64,000 nucleotides of DNA from Micromonospora kangleipakensis (lineage in GTDB: Bacteria > Actinomycetota > Actinomycetes > Mycobacteriales > Micromonosporaceae): assembly GCF_004217615.1 (NCBI RefSeq), contig NZ_SHLD01000001.1, forward strand, positions 6,386,001 through 6,450,000, in the 5' to 3' direction. The notes under the pieces were generated by a model, which did not search any database, was not told where the DNA came from, and worked only from the letters and a program-made list of their open reading frames with translations. Below are positions 8,271 to 16,259 of the stretch, in pieces. Both the position numbers and the translations under genes were made by a program. Numbering within the stretch: position 1 is the first letter of the stretch; each line of letters opens with the position of its first letter.

Positions 8271-9206
8271 ATGACGAGCGCGACGAAGACCAGGATCGGC
8301 TGGACGGACCTGCCCGCCCAGGTCCGGGCCACGATCGAGGAGATCCTCGGGGACCGGGTCGTCGAGGCGGTGTCCCAGCCGGGGGGCTACTCCCCCGGCA
8401 CCGCCGACCGGGTCCGCACCGCCGGCGGCGGGCGAGCCTTCGTCAAGGCGGTCAGCCCGGCGCAGAACGACCGCAGCCCGCACCTGCACCGCGCCGAGGC
8501 GCGGATCGCGGCCGCGCTGCCGCCGTACGCGCCGACGCCCCGGCTGCTGGGCAGCCACGACGACGGCGAGTGGGTGGCCCTGGTCTTCACCGACGTCGCC
8601 GGCCGGCACCCGGCCACGCCCTGGCTCGCCACCGAGCTGGCGGCCGTGCTCACCGCCCTGGCGGCCATGGCCGCCGCGCTGACCCCGACGCCGGTCGCGG
8701 CGGTGCCCACCGCGGCCGAGCAGCTCGGGTACGACTTCGCCGGCTGGCGGCGGATCGCGACGGACCCAGCAGCCGACCTGCCGCCGTGGGCCCGTGCGCG
8801 CCTGCCCGAGCTGTGTGCCGCGGCGGACCGGGGACTCGCCGCGCTGGCCGGCCACACGCTGTGCCATCTGGACGTCCGCGCCGACAACCTGCTGGTCGGC
8901 GCGGACGGCACGGTCAGCGTGGTGGACTGGCCGTGGGCCTGTCGGGGGCCGTCCTGGCTGGACACCCTGCTCCTGTTGGTCAACGTGCGGCTGCACGGCG
9001 GCCACGACACCGAGGCGCTGCTGCGCGACCTGCCGCTCACCGCCGGGGTGGAGCCGGCCGCGCTGACCGGGGTACTGGCCGGTCTCGCCGGCTTCTTCCT
9101 CGACAGCGCCCGGCAGCCGCCGCCGGCCGGCATCCCGACGGTCCGGGCGTTCCAGCGCGCGCAGGGCGAGGCGCTGCTGCCCTGGCTCGCCGAGCGCCTG
9201 GGCTGA
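8271..9206 (+). CDS. Aminoglycoside phosphotransferase (APH)-family protein
   Basis: A 311-residue kinase-fold protein. The catalytic loop HLDVRADNLL (near residue 203) and the metal-binding VDWPWA (near 221) match the APH/choline kinase signatures HxDxxxxN and DW. The N-terminal lobe shows a nucleotide-binding Lys in RAFVKAVSP. Family members phosphorylate aminoglycosides, homoserine, small alcohols or unknown metabolites; nothing around it points to drug resistance. The ATG at 8271 follows a weak GTGGACGG. The ~90 residues that could be added upstream have no coding character. Confidence 0.85.
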   Translation: MTSATKTRIGWTDLPAQVRATIEEILGDRVVEAVSQPGGYSPGTADRVRTAGGGRAFVKAVSPAQNDRSPHLHRAEARIAAALPPYAPTPRLLGSHDDGEWVALVFTDVAGRHPATPWLATELAAVLTALAAMAAALTPTPVAAVPTAAEQLGYDFAGWRRIATDPAADLPPWARARLPELCAAADRGLAALAGHTLCHLDVRADNLLVGADGTVSVVDWPWACRGPSWLDTLLLLVNVRLHGGHDTEALLRDLPLTAGVEPAALTGVLAGLAGFFLDSARQPPPAGIPTVRAFQRAQGEALLPWLAERLG

Positions 9207-9298
9207 CCGCCGGCGGGGCGGCGGCGGGAAGCTCCGGTGCCGAACGAGACGTCCGATCTCCGCCGGACCGGCGCCGTCACAGCGGCGATGCTCGTCTC

Positions 9299-10042
9299 AT
9301 GACGACCACACTGGACGGAAAAGTCGCACTTGTCACCGGGGGCAGCCGGGGCATCGGCGCCGGGATCGCCCTGCGCCTGGCCACCGAGGGCGCCGACGTG
9401 GCGCTGACCTACCAGCGGGACGACGACCGGGCCGCGTTGGTGGTGAAGCAGATCGAGGCGCTGGGCCGGCGGGTGCTGGCCGTGCGGGCCGACAGCGCGG
9501 ACCCGGACGCGGTACGGGCGGCCGTGGACCGGACGGTCGAGGAGCTGGGACGACTCGACATCCTGGTCAACAATGCCGCCGTGTTCCTGGTCGGCCCGGT
9601 CGAGCAGCTCGGCCCCGACGAGCTGGAACGGACGCTGGCGGTCAACGTCCGGGCGCCGTACGTGGCCGCGCAGGCAGCGGCCCGGCACATGACCGGCGGC
9701 GGCCGGATCATCAACATCGGCAGCAACGTCGCCCGCCGGGCCCCGTTTCCAGGCCTCGCCCTCTACTCGATGAGCAAGACGGCGCTGGTCGGCCTCACCA
9801 AGGGGCTCGGCCGGGAGCTGGGCCCGCGGGGCATCACCGTCAACCTGGTGAACCCGGGTCCGACCGACACGGACGCCAACCCGGCGGACGGGCCGAACGC
9901 CGCGGCGATCAGCGGCCTCACCGCCCTCGGCCGGTACGCCGTGCCGGCCGAGATCGCCGGCATGGTCGCCCACCTCGCGGGCGTCGACGGCGGCTACGTC
10001 ACCGGCGCGAGCATCGACGTCGACGGCGGCTTCGCCAGCTGA
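9299..10042 (+). CDS. Short-chain dehydrogenase/reductase
   Basis: A 247-residue classical SDR. The Rossmann cofactor motif TGGSRGIG is at residues 14-21, the NNAA motif near 88, and the catalytic YSMSK near 154-158 with the upstream Ser in INIGSN. It most resembles 3-oxoacyl-ACP reductase-like oxidoreductases that act on small alcohols or ketones; the substrate is not determined. The residue after the second glycine-rich strand (TYQRDD) favours NADP(H). It starts 92 bases after the phosphotransferase gene on the same strand. Confidence 0.9.
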   Translation: MTTTLDGKVALVTGGSRGIGAGIALRLATEGADVALTYQRDDDRAALVVKQIEALGRRVLAVRADSADPDAVRAAVDRTVEELGRLDILVNNAAVFLVGPVEQLGPDELERTLAVNVRAPYVAAQAAARHMTGGGRIINIGSNVARRAPFPGLALYSMSKTALVGLTKGLGRELGPRGITVNLVNPGPTDTDANPADGPNAAAISGLTALGRYAVPAEIAGMVAHLAGVDGGYVTGASIDVDGGFAS

Positions 10043-10123
10043 GCCGCGGACCGCGCGGCGACGGGGGTGCGGGCCGATCGCCCCCACCCCCGCCGGCCCG
10101 GACGGCGGGCGCGGACCGGGCGG

Positions 10124-10921
10124 TCAGGCCGGCGGGCGGACCTCGTGGGTGAGGAAGGGCAGGACGGCGGCGGGCAGCGCCGGTGAGGTGACGATGTCGT
10201 AGTGGGTCAGGCCGGGCAGCACGGCCAGCCGCGCGGCCGGCCGGTCCGCGCCGTCCCAGCCGGCGTCCCGGTGGCCGCCGCCGAGCAGGCCGAAGAACTC
10301 CGCCATGTGGGTGACCGGGATCGAGTCGGCGTCGGCGAAGACCAGCAGCACCGGCATGGCGAGGGCCGCCACCTCGGCCGACCAGTCGTACTCCTGACGG
10401 AGCAGGTCACCGGTCTTGACCCAGAGGGTCGGCCAGTCCTCCGGGCGCGGGGCGACGCGGGTGTACAGCTCGTGCGGCGGGCTGCCACGCATCTGCTCGG
10501 CGACCCCCTCGTCCTGCGTGGCCATCGCCGCCAGCACCTCGGGATACCAGCCCTGCCGCTTGCAGGGCGCGGAGACCAGGGCCAGCCGGCGTACGAGGCC
10601 CGGATGCTGGATCGCGGTCCGCAGCGCCACCCCGCCGCCGAGGGAGTAGCCGAGCAGGTCCGCCTCGGGCAGGTCGAGGTGCCGGATCAGCGCCGCGATG
10701 TCGTCGGCCATCGACTCGAAGCGCAGCGGCCGGTCCACGTCGGCGGTCCGTCCGTGGCCCTGGAGGTCGACCAGGATGACCTGCCGGCGCTCGGCGAGGG
10801 CGGCGAGGATCGGGGCGAACATCTCCACCGCGCCGTAGCCGCCGTGCACCAGCACCAGCGGACGGCCCGTGCCGTGGATCTCGTACCAGAGGCGCACCCC
10901 GTTGACGTCCGCGTAACTCAC
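10124..10921 (-). CDS. Alpha/beta hydrolase
   Basis: A 265-residue alpha/beta-hydrolase fold enzyme. It has the oxyanion motif VLVHGGYG, the nucleophile elbow GYSLGGG with the catalytic Ser, the acid in FADADS and the His in LPGLTHYDIV. These fit an esterase, lipase or C-C hydrolase of unknown substrate. I chose the GTG at 10919-10921 (protein VSYADVNGVRLWYEIHG) because GGAG lies 5 bases upstream and family members start here; an ATG at 10978 would add 19 residues of low-complexity sequence. It is convergent with the SDR gene. Confidence 0.87.
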   Translation of the reverse strand: MSYADVNGVRLWYEIHGTGRPLVLVHGGYGAVEMFAPILAALAERRQVILVDLQGHGRTADVDRPLRFESMADDIAALIRHLDLPEADLLGYSLGGGVALRTAIQHPGLVRRLALVSAPCKRQGWYPEVLAAMATQDEGVAEQMRGSPPHELYTRVAPRPEDWPTLWVKTGDLLRQEYDWSAEVAALAMPVLLVFADADSIPVTHMAEFFGLLGGGHRDAGWDGADRPAARLAVLPGLTHYDIVTSPALPAAVLPFLTHEVRPPA

Positions 10922-11074
10922 CCTCGCTCCTCCATCACTCGCCGACCCGTCGCGCGACCACCGCCGTCCACGGGGCACACCTGATGTAACGCCGAAGACG
11001 CCGAAGGCTCACCGGCGCTGGAGCGGACGCCCGGCGATGTGTCAGAGGGTGGACACCTCCGACCGCTGACCGCG

Positions 11075-11112
11075 CCGGCCCGGCGGCGGGGGACTCCCCA
11101 CCGCCGGGCCGG
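11075..11112 (-). terminator. Terminator downstream of the first GNAT gene
   Basis: A perfect 12-bp GC-rich stem (11075-11086 with 11101-11112), extended by an inner GGGG/CCCC pairing, begins 6 bases past the stop of the minus-strand GNAT gene. Confidence 0.7.
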
Positions 11113-11117
11113 CCGGA

Positions 11118-11651
11118 TCATCGCAGCTCGGCGGCGGTGCGGACGTACCGGTGCAGCCGGCCCTCGGCCCGCTCGGACCGCGCGTCGGTGTCGGACCGGC
11201 GCAGGCCGGCCTTCTCCAGCACCCGCACCGACGCCCGGTTCCCGGGATCGACGTCGGCCTGCACCCGGTCCACCCCGGGGGCGGTGAGGGCGAAGGCCAC
11301 CAGGGCCCGGGCCGCCTCGGTGGTGTAGCCCCGGCAGCGCCGGGAGGGGACGACTCCGTAGCCGAACTCGACCGCGCCGTCGGTGGGCGGCCAGAACAGG
11401 CCGATGGCGCCGACGGTCAGGCCGGTCTCCCGTTCGATGATCTGCCGGTGGCCGTACTCGTGCAGGGAGTCGGGTTGCCGGGCGAGGCGGCCGGCGATCA
11501 TGCGGTCACCCTCGGCGGGGAAGCCCTCCGCCCAGTGCGGCGGCCGGTCGCCGGCGACGACGGCGGCGACCTCGTCGGCCGACCACGGGCGCAGGACCAG
11601 CCGGTCGGTGATCAGGTCGGACGTACGGAGGGAAAGGTTCTCAACGGACAC
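11118..11651 (-). CDS. GNAT acetyltransferase (RimJ/RimL-like)
   Basis: A 177-residue GNAT-fold acetyltransferase of the RimJ/RimL class: TDRLVLRPWSADE opens the fold, YGVVPSRRCRGYTTEA is the acetyl-CoA pyrophosphate-binding motif A, and NRASVRVLEKAGLRR is the terminal helix motif. Family members acetylate protein N-termini, amino acids or antibiotics. The GTG at 11649-11651 has AGGAG about 8 bases upstream. A 17-residue leader ORF with its own strong SD lies 39 bases upstream, which suggests translational or attenuation control of this gene. Confidence 0.88.
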   Translation of the reverse strand: MSVENLSLRTSDLITDRLVLRPWSADEVAAVVAGDRPPHWAEGFPAEGDRMIAGRLARQPDSLHEYGHRQIIERETGLTVGAIGLFWPPTDGAVEFGYGVVPSRRCRGYTTEAARALVAFALTAPGVDRVQADVDPGNRASVRVLEKAGLRRSDTDARSERAEGRLHRYVRTAAELR

Positions 11652-11690
11652 GCGGATTCTCCTGGTCGTGGAGCGACCCGGGTCGCGCGA

Positions 11691-11744
11691 TCAGCGGACG
11701 GCGACCCGGAAAAGGGCATGGCGAGACAGCTCCTGGCGATCCAT
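11691..11744 (-). CDS. 17-residue upstream leader ORF of the first GNAT gene
   Basis: ATG (11742-11744) to TGA encodes MDRQELSRHALFRVAVR. GGGGAG lies exactly 8 bases before the ATG, a near-ideal SD. A TAAGGT -10-like box at 11794-11799 would put the transcript start about 43 bases upstream. Between this ORF and the GNAT start is a perfect 14-bp palindrome (11673-11686) and then the GNAT SD. The layout is that of a regulatory leader peptide; what it senses is unknown. Confidence 0.5.
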   Translation of the reverse strand: MDRQELSRHALFRVAVR

Positions 11745-11819
11745 GGCCTCATCTCCCCTGCGCCCACGTCGGTCGCGTGTGCCGCGCCCCCGCACCTTAC
11801 CGCCGAGGGCGGATACGGC

Positions 11820-11858
11820 GCGCCCCCGCTGCCGTCGGGCCGGAGGCAGCGGGGGCGC
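11820..11858 (-). terminator. Terminator downstream of the NCS2 permease gene
   Basis: A perfect 14-bp stem (11820-11833 with 11845-11858) and an 11-base loop start 11 bases past the permease stop. It separates the permease transcript from the leader ORF/GNAT unit. Confidence 0.75.
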
Positions 11859-11869
11859 GTCGGTGCCGG

Positions 11870-13360
11870 TCAGCTGACGCCGGTGACGGCCTTGACCAGG
11901 TTGATGCCGAAGTAGAACACGAACGCGACCGCGACCGCCCACATCAGCGGGTGGATCTGCCGGGCCTTGCCCTGCGCCACCCGGATCGCCACCCAGCTGA
12001 CGAAGCCGGCGCCGATGCCGTTGGTGATCGAGTAGGTGAACGGCATCAGCGTCATGGTCAGGAACGCCGGGACGGCCACCCCGACGTCCGTGAAGTCGAT
12101 GTCCTTGACCTGACGGATCATCAGCGCGCCGACGACGACCAGCGCCGGACCGGCGGCCTCGCTGGGCACCAGCGACACCAGCGGGGTGAGCAGCAGCGCG
12201 CCGAGGAAGAGCAGACCGGTGACCACGCTGGTCAGACCGGTACGGCCGCCGTCCGCGATGCCCGACGACGACTCCACGTACGTGGTGGCCGAGGAGGCGC
12301 TGCCCGCGCCACCGGCGACCGCGGCGACACCGTCGACGAAGAGCACCTTGCCGAGCCGCGGCATGTCGGTGCCGTCGGCGGTCGCCAGGCCGGCCTGCTT
12401 GGCCAGGCCCACGGTCGTGCCCATCACGTCGAAGAAGTCGGCGAGGACGAGGGTGAAGACCAGCAGCAGGGCGGTCATCACCCCGACGTGCGCGAACGCC
12501 GTGAACGACACGTTGCCGACCAGGTGCAGGTCCGGCGCCTTGATCAGCGGGTCCGGCAGGGTCGGCACGTTGAGCTGCCACCCGGTCGGGTTCGGCTTGC
12601 CGTTCACGAACGCCGGGCCCGGCTTGGCCAGCGCGTTGACGATCACGGCGACGACCGTGGTCGCCACGATGCCGATCAGGATGCCGGCCTTCACCTTGCG
12701 CGCGACCAGGATGCCGGTGACCAGCAGGCCGACCAGGAAGACGACGGTGGTCCAGCCGCGCAGCGTGCCGTCGCCGCCGAGCTGCACCGGCACGGTCGTG
12801 CCGGCGGCGTCCGGCACCCGCCGGACCAGACCGCCGTCGACGAAGCCGATCAGCGCGATGAAGAGACCGATGCCGGCGGCGATGGCCGCCTTCAGCTCGC
12901 CGGGGATGGCGCGGAACACGGCCTTCCGGAAGCCGGTCAGCACCAGCACGGTGATGATCACACCCTCGATGACGACCAGGCCCATCGCCTCGGCCCAGGT
13001 CATCTGGGAGGCGACGGCGTACGCGACGAAGGCGTTCAGGCCCAGGCCGGTCGCCACCGCGAACGGCACCCGGCCGACGATGCCCATCAGGATGGTCATC
13101 ACCGCCGCGACGAGGGCGGTGACCCCGGCGACCGGCGCGATGCCGAGCAGGTTGCCGTCGGCGTCCGGCGCGGTGCCGATGATCAGCGGGTTGAGCACGA
13201 CGATGTAGGCCATCGTCGCGAAGGTGGTGAGCCCGGCGAGCACCTCGCGCTTGATCGTCGAGCCACGCCGGGTGATTTCGAAGAAGCGGTCGAGACGGCC
13301 GCGCTCGGCGGGTTCCGTCGGCTCGACCGGGACAGCAGGATCCTGCGTAGTCACGCTCAT
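11870..13360 (-). CDS. NCS2-family purine permease (AzgA/PbuG-like)
   Basis: A 496-residue polytopic membrane protein with a dozen or more hydrophobic segments. The N-terminal block TTFATMAYIVVLNP is the hallmark of the AzgA/PbuG adenine-guanine-hypoxanthine permeases, and the TGLGLNAFVAY block and DFFDVMGT motif belong to the same family. It should import purine bases by proton symport at the cytoplasmic membrane. The ATG at 13358-13360 is the family start, with GGAG 11 bases upstream. An ORF extension further upstream reads as noncoding. No purine riboswitch aptamer is evident in the 5' region. Confidence 0.92.
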   Translation of the reverse strand: MSVTTQDPAVPVEPTEPAERGRLDRFFEITRRGSTIKREVLAGLTTFATMAYIVVLNPLIIGTAPDADGNLLGIAPVAGVTALVAAVMTILMGIVGRVPFAVATGLGLNAFVAYAVASQMTWAEAMGLVVIEGVIITVLVLTGFRKAVFRAIPGELKAAIAAGIGLFIALIGFVDGGLVRRVPDAAGTTVPVQLGGDGTLRGWTTVVFLVGLLVTGILVARKVKAGILIGIVATTVVAVIVNALAKPGPAFVNGKPNPTGWQLNVPTLPDPLIKAPDLHLVGNVSFTAFAHVGVMTALLLVFTLVLADFFDVMGTTVGLAKQAGLATADGTDMPRLGKVLFVDGVAAVAGGAGSASSATTYVESSSGIADGGRTGLTSVVTGLLFLGALLLTPLVSLVPSEAAGPALVVVGALMIRQVKDIDFTDVGVAVPAFLTMTLMPFTYSITNGIGAGFVSWVAIRVAQGKARQIHPLMWAVAVAFVFYFGINLVKAVTGVS

Positions 13361-13666
13361 GGCGTGGCTTACTCCGTTCCGGGTTGGCCCGCCGGACGTG
13401 CCGGTCGGGCGAGGGGGTGCAGCCGTCCCGGAGCGGTTGGCCCGGAGAACGTCGGAACGGCTGGGCTGCACGGATCCCGTGAAGCACTACGAAGCCGCAT
13501 CCCGGTCAGGGAGCGACTTCGCCCCCTCACCTTAACCGCCGGCAAACGCCGGATGACCTGCCCCTACGCGGGGGGCACCGCGTGGGTGGTCAACATCACC
13601 GTCAGCCGCGGCGGCGAGCCGGTGGGCCGCCCGGCCCCGACGGACCGCCGCGACACGCGCACGGTA

Positions 13667-13695
13667 TTGACACCCTTACCCACCGCGAGCAGATT
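13667..13695 (+). promoter_or_regulatory. Sigma-A-type promoter of the secreted-protein gene
   Basis: TTGACA (13667-13672), a 17-base spacer and CAGATT (13690-13695) form a good housekeeping promoter. The transcript would start near 13702, giving a leader of about 50 bases before the ATG at 13751. Confidence 0.6.
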
Positions 13696-13750
13696 CCGGA
13701 GTGATCCCGGTCGGTCGCGGCCGGGACGTCCGCGTGGAAGGACGATCGCC

Positions 13751-14278
13751 ATGAACAAGATCAGAGCCACCGGCACGGCCCGGCTCGCCTCGGCGGTGGC
13801 GCTGCTCGCGCCGTCGCTCGTCCTCGTGGCCGGGCCCGCGCCGGCGTACGCCGCGGAGACGACCACCCGGATCCTCCGGGCCCCGCTGGAGCTCTCCGTC
13901 TTCCTGCCCTGCGCCAACGGCGGCCTCGGCGAGGTCGTCGACCTCGACGGGACGATCTCCGAGCTGTACCACGTGACCGTCGACGAGGCCGGTGGGTTCC
14001 ACGTCCACCTCGTCGAGACCCAGTCGAGCGTGCAGGGCACCGGTGCCACGACCGGCGACCGGTACGTCAGCACCCGGGTCAACCTCTTCGTCTACCACCA
14101 GGGATCCGGGTCGCTGCCGATCACGTCCACCCAGCAGCTGGTGTTCCGGATCGCCGGGGCGGGGCCGGGCAACGACGCCTCGATCCGGATCACCAACCAC
14201 ACCACCGTCAACGCCGACGGCACCGTCACCGTCGCCTTCGACACGTACACCGCAGAGTGCGAACCCACCACGCCCTGA
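13751..14278 (+). CDS. Secreted protein of unknown function
   Basis: A 175-residue protein with a Sec signal peptide: basic head MNKIRATGTARL, a hydrophobic core, and a likely cleavage after AYA near residue 33. The mature part is beta-rich with two cysteines (FLPCANGG and AECEPTTP at the end) that could form a disulfide joining the ends, and HVHLVETQSSVQG and TNHTTVNADGTVTV blocks. It is probably an exported all-beta domain; I do not recognise the family. GGAAGGA before the ATG supports the start, and a TTGACA-17-CAGATT promoter lies upstream. It stands alone between the permease and a broken membrane ORF. Confidence 0.8.
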   Translation: MNKIRATGTARLASAVALLAPSLVLVAGPAPAYAAETTTRILRAPLELSVFLPCANGGLGEVVDLDGTISELYHVTVDEAGGFHVHLVETQSSVQGTGATTGDRYVSTRVNLFVYHQGSGSLPITSTQQLVFRIAGAGPGNDASIRITNHTTVNADGTVTVAFDTYTAECEPTTP

Positions 14279-14408
14279 CCGGGAGGCGGGCACGATCGCG
14301 CGTACGCGGCTGGGTCAGTCCGCGGCCACCGGGCTCGGCGCCGGAACCGGCGCCGGCCCGGGGTGCCAGGCGGCGCGCAGCGGGGAGACCCCGGCCGCCG
14401 TCGGTACG

Positions 14409-14414
14409 TAGGCT
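14409..14414 (+). promoter_or_regulatory. -10 box before the frameshifted membrane ORF
   Basis: TAGGCT lies 7 bases before a GTG at 14422, the same hexamer and spacing as in front of gltX. It supports a leaderless gene starting at 14422. Confidence 0.4.
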
Positions 14415-14421
14415 GTCCGGT

Positions 14422-14590
14422 GTGATCAGGTTGGACGGTCGTCATCTGCCTGGTCGTCGCCGCCTGCGCGGGCCTGTCCGTGTCCATCGGCGTCAAGCCC
14501 ACCCGGGACGTCCCCTGGCTCCGCATCGGACTCGTCGCAGTCGGAATCCTGGCGACCTGCGGCCTCGCCGTCGCTCGGAACTCGGTCTGA
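14422..14590 (+). pseudogene. Frameshifted small two-helix membrane protein
   Basis: A leaderless-type GTG at 14422 opens VIR, but the protein-like frame is shifted by one base from about 14431. In that frame it reads WTVVICLVVAACAGLSVSIG, then KPTRDVPWLR and a second hydrophobic stretch, ending RNSV at the stop 14588-14590. Removing one T of the TTGG at 14430-14433 would join the two into a 55-residue protein with two membrane helices. The hydrophobic frame has a stop at 14423 and no start before 14480. Either this is a broken gene or there is a one-base error in the sequence. Confidence 0.45.
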
Positions 14591-14688
14591 GTCGCGTCGG
14601 TCCTCCGGACGGCGTCGGCTGGTGGTGCCGGTTGGGGCGCGGCGGGTTCCGGATCTGCGACCCTCGCTCGCAAGCTCTGCGTGACTGG

Positions 14689-14720
14689 GCGGTGCGCCCT
14701 GGCAGGGCAGGGCGCACCGC
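14689..14720 (-). terminator. Terminator downstream of the second GNAT gene
   Basis: A perfect 13-bp stem (14689-14701 with 14708-14720) with a 6-base loop begins 11 bases beyond the stop of the minus-strand GNAT gene. Confidence 0.7.
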
Positions 14721-14731
14721 ACTGATCTGAC

Positions 14732-15667
14732 CTAGCCGGCCCGGTCGGCTCCGGACCCGGCCACCGCGTCGGAGGGCGGACCTGCGGCCGGTTCGAAGAC
14801 GACCCGGGAACGCAACTGCCGGAACCCGGTCCGTTCCAGTTCCGCCAGCACCGCCACCCGGTGGGCGTCCACGTCGGCGATCACCTCCCGGGCGCCGCCG
14901 GCGGCCAGCACCCGGACCGCCTCGGCCAGCAGCTCACCCCGCACGGCCGCGTCGCGCAGGCCGAGGTAGGCGACGAGCGGGTAGCAGGCCTGCCCGGCCG
15001 TTCCGACCAGGCCGACCGGCTCCCCGGCGTCCAACGCGATGCGCCAGTCCCCGGCCGGGCCGGTCAGCCAGGCCAGCGGGTCGGTGGCCAGGTCGACGCC
15101 GCCGACGGCCCGCGCCATCTCCATGCCGGTCAGCACGTCCGGCTCGGCGATCCGGCCGACCAGGGCGTTGATCTCCGTCGCGTCGGCGGCCGGGCGGAAG
15201 GTGTACCGCCCGGAGGACGCCGGCAGCGGCGTGCCCGTCCAGGAGCACCTCAGCCGCTCACCGCGCTCGACCAGCCCGGCGAGCCGGGCCGCCGCCATCG
15301 GCGCCCTGATCACGGCCAGCACCTCCGGCCGGCGCCGCCAGTGCGCCGGCATTGCGGCGTAGTACAACCGGGGACCGCCGAACGCCTCGTGGGCGGCGCG
15401 CAGCAGCGCGGCACCCACCTCCGGCTCGGCGTCCAGGTCGAACCTCTCCAGCCAGTGGGCACCGGCGGCGCCCGGCGGGAGGACCCAGGCCGCCCGGCCG
15501 ACCACCCGGCCGGCGCGGATGGCGACCCAGGTGTTCTCGGGCCGGTAGCCGCCACCGGCGAGCCCGTCGGCGTAACCGACCTGGCGCAGTTGGGGCAGCG
15601 GATCGGGCATGGACTCGAACAGATCTTCCTCGCCCGCGACGAGCGGACGGATGACCAGATCGGTCAT
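14732..15667 (-). CDS. GNAT-family acetyltransferase, double-domain size
   Basis: A 311-residue protein that looks like two tandem GNAT-like folds. The first half begins MTDLVIRPLVAGEEDLFESM; the second contains YLGLRDAAVRGELLAEAVRVL followed by a DVDAHRVAVLAELERTGF helix motif, as in C-terminal GNAT modules. The cofactor-binding glycine pattern is weak in the first half, so one domain may be degenerate. The substrate is unknown. GGAGG before the ATG (15665-15667) supports the start. A 16-residue leader ORF with a perfect SD precedes it by 33 bases, as in front of the other GNAT gene. Confidence 0.78.
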   Translation of the reverse strand: MTDLVIRPLVAGEEDLFESMPDPLPQLRQVGYADGLAGGGYRPENTWVAIRAGRVVGRAAWVLPPGAAGAHWLERFDLDAEPEVGAALLRAAHEAFGGPRLYYAAMPAHWRRRPEVLAVIRAPMAAARLAGLVERGERLRCSWTGTPLPASSGRYTFRPAADATEINALVGRIAEPDVLTGMEMARAVGGVDLATDPLAWLTGPAGDWRIALDAGEPVGLVGTAGQACYPLVAYLGLRDAAVRGELLAEAVRVLAAGGAREVIADVDAHRVAVLAELERTGFRQLRSRVVFEPAAGPPSDAVAGSGADRAG

Positions 15668-15700
15668 GGATTGAGCCTCCGGAAAGCGAGCGCCCCGGGG

Positions 15701-15751
15701 TCAGATCCGCGCGGACGCCGGAGCGCGGAAGGGGCGCAGAACATCGGACAT
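15701..15751 (-). CDS. 16-residue upstream leader ORF of the second GNAT gene
   Basis: ATG (15749-15751) to TGA encodes MSDVLRPFRAPASARI. GGGAGGAGG lies 8 bases upstream, one of the strongest SD sequences in the window, and a TTGCGG-17-TAGGTT promoter lies just beyond. A second SD follows for the GNAT gene itself. The arrangement suggests a leader peptide whose translation controls the downstream gene. Confidence 0.55.
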   Translation of the reverse strand: MSDVLRPFRAPASARI

Positions 15752-15790
15752 TGTTCTGACCTCCTCCCAGCTCGACGGCGTGCCCCCGGA

Positions 15791-15819
15791 AACCTACTCA
15801 ACGCACCCGGCCGCCGCAA
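15791..15819 (-). promoter_or_regulatory. Promoter of the leader ORF/GNAT transcript
   Basis: On the minus strand TTGCGG (15814-15819), a 17-base spacer and TAGGTT (15791-15796) form a sigma-A-type promoter. The transcript would start about 33 bases before the leader ORF. Confidence 0.55.
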
Positions 15820-15905
15820 CATGATTTACCGCGGGACCGCGCCGTCATTGTCGTCCTGGCCGCGACGGTACGTGTCGGGACGCTGGCCACCGCTGCCGAG
15901 CACGC

Positions 15906-16184
15906 CTAGCGAAAGCCAAGCTGGCGCGCCAGATCCTGCTGGGCCGACACCAGCTCAGCCAACGGGATGGCCTTCCGGGACATTGCAGAGAGGTCCTTGC
16001 CTTCCCTGGTCCACGGCGGCGGCCACGCGCTGGTCCCCTGATCGAGCGCGACGCTGGCCACCTCTGTCGCCCACCCCGGCCAGCGCAGGGCCGCATAGAA
16101 CTGAGTCACCGCACCGGCGAGCATCGCGTGCAGCCAGTCGCCAAACCCAAGCTCAAGATCCTGCCAAGCCAGGCGGCTCCAGGG
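15906..16184 (-). pseudogene. C-terminal remnant of a DUF2625 protein
   Basis: The minus strand reads PWSRLAWQDLELGFGDWLHA, then FYAALRWPGW, WPPPWTREGKDLSAMSR and an ARQLGF end at a normal stop. This matches, as I recall it, the C-terminal half of DUF2625 (a glycine/phenylalanine-tyrosine stretch, RWPGW, and a PPxW...GKD...SR block). A TGA at 16185-16187 closes the frame and the N-terminal half is absent, as are a start codon and SD for the piece. It lies between the second GNAT gene and the 3' end of tRNA-Val, a place where insertions and deletions are common, so it is best read as a truncated gene. Confidence 0.6.
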
Positions 16185-16259
16185 TCAAGGGCGTGAATGT
16201 CGGTCACCCGCCCTCCCCAGGCGGGATAGGGCTCAAGCGGGTTTTGCCTGGTCAGGTGC

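Noticed and set aside
13369..13500. A 43-codon ORF in the 5' region of the NCS2 permease, ending at its SD
   Set aside because: The SD before its ATG is weak and the peptide is Pro/Ala/Arg-rich shadow composition, unlike the two GNAT leader ORFs.
13361..13560. Purine riboswitch before the NCS2 permease
   Set aside because: No conserved three-way-junction aptamer can be drawn, and these riboswitches are not typical of this group.
11777..14278. 833-residue plus-strand frame running from the permease to the secreted protein
   Set aside because: The first ~650 residues are antisense to the permease; only the last 175 (from 13751) make a signal-peptide protein, which is annotated separately.
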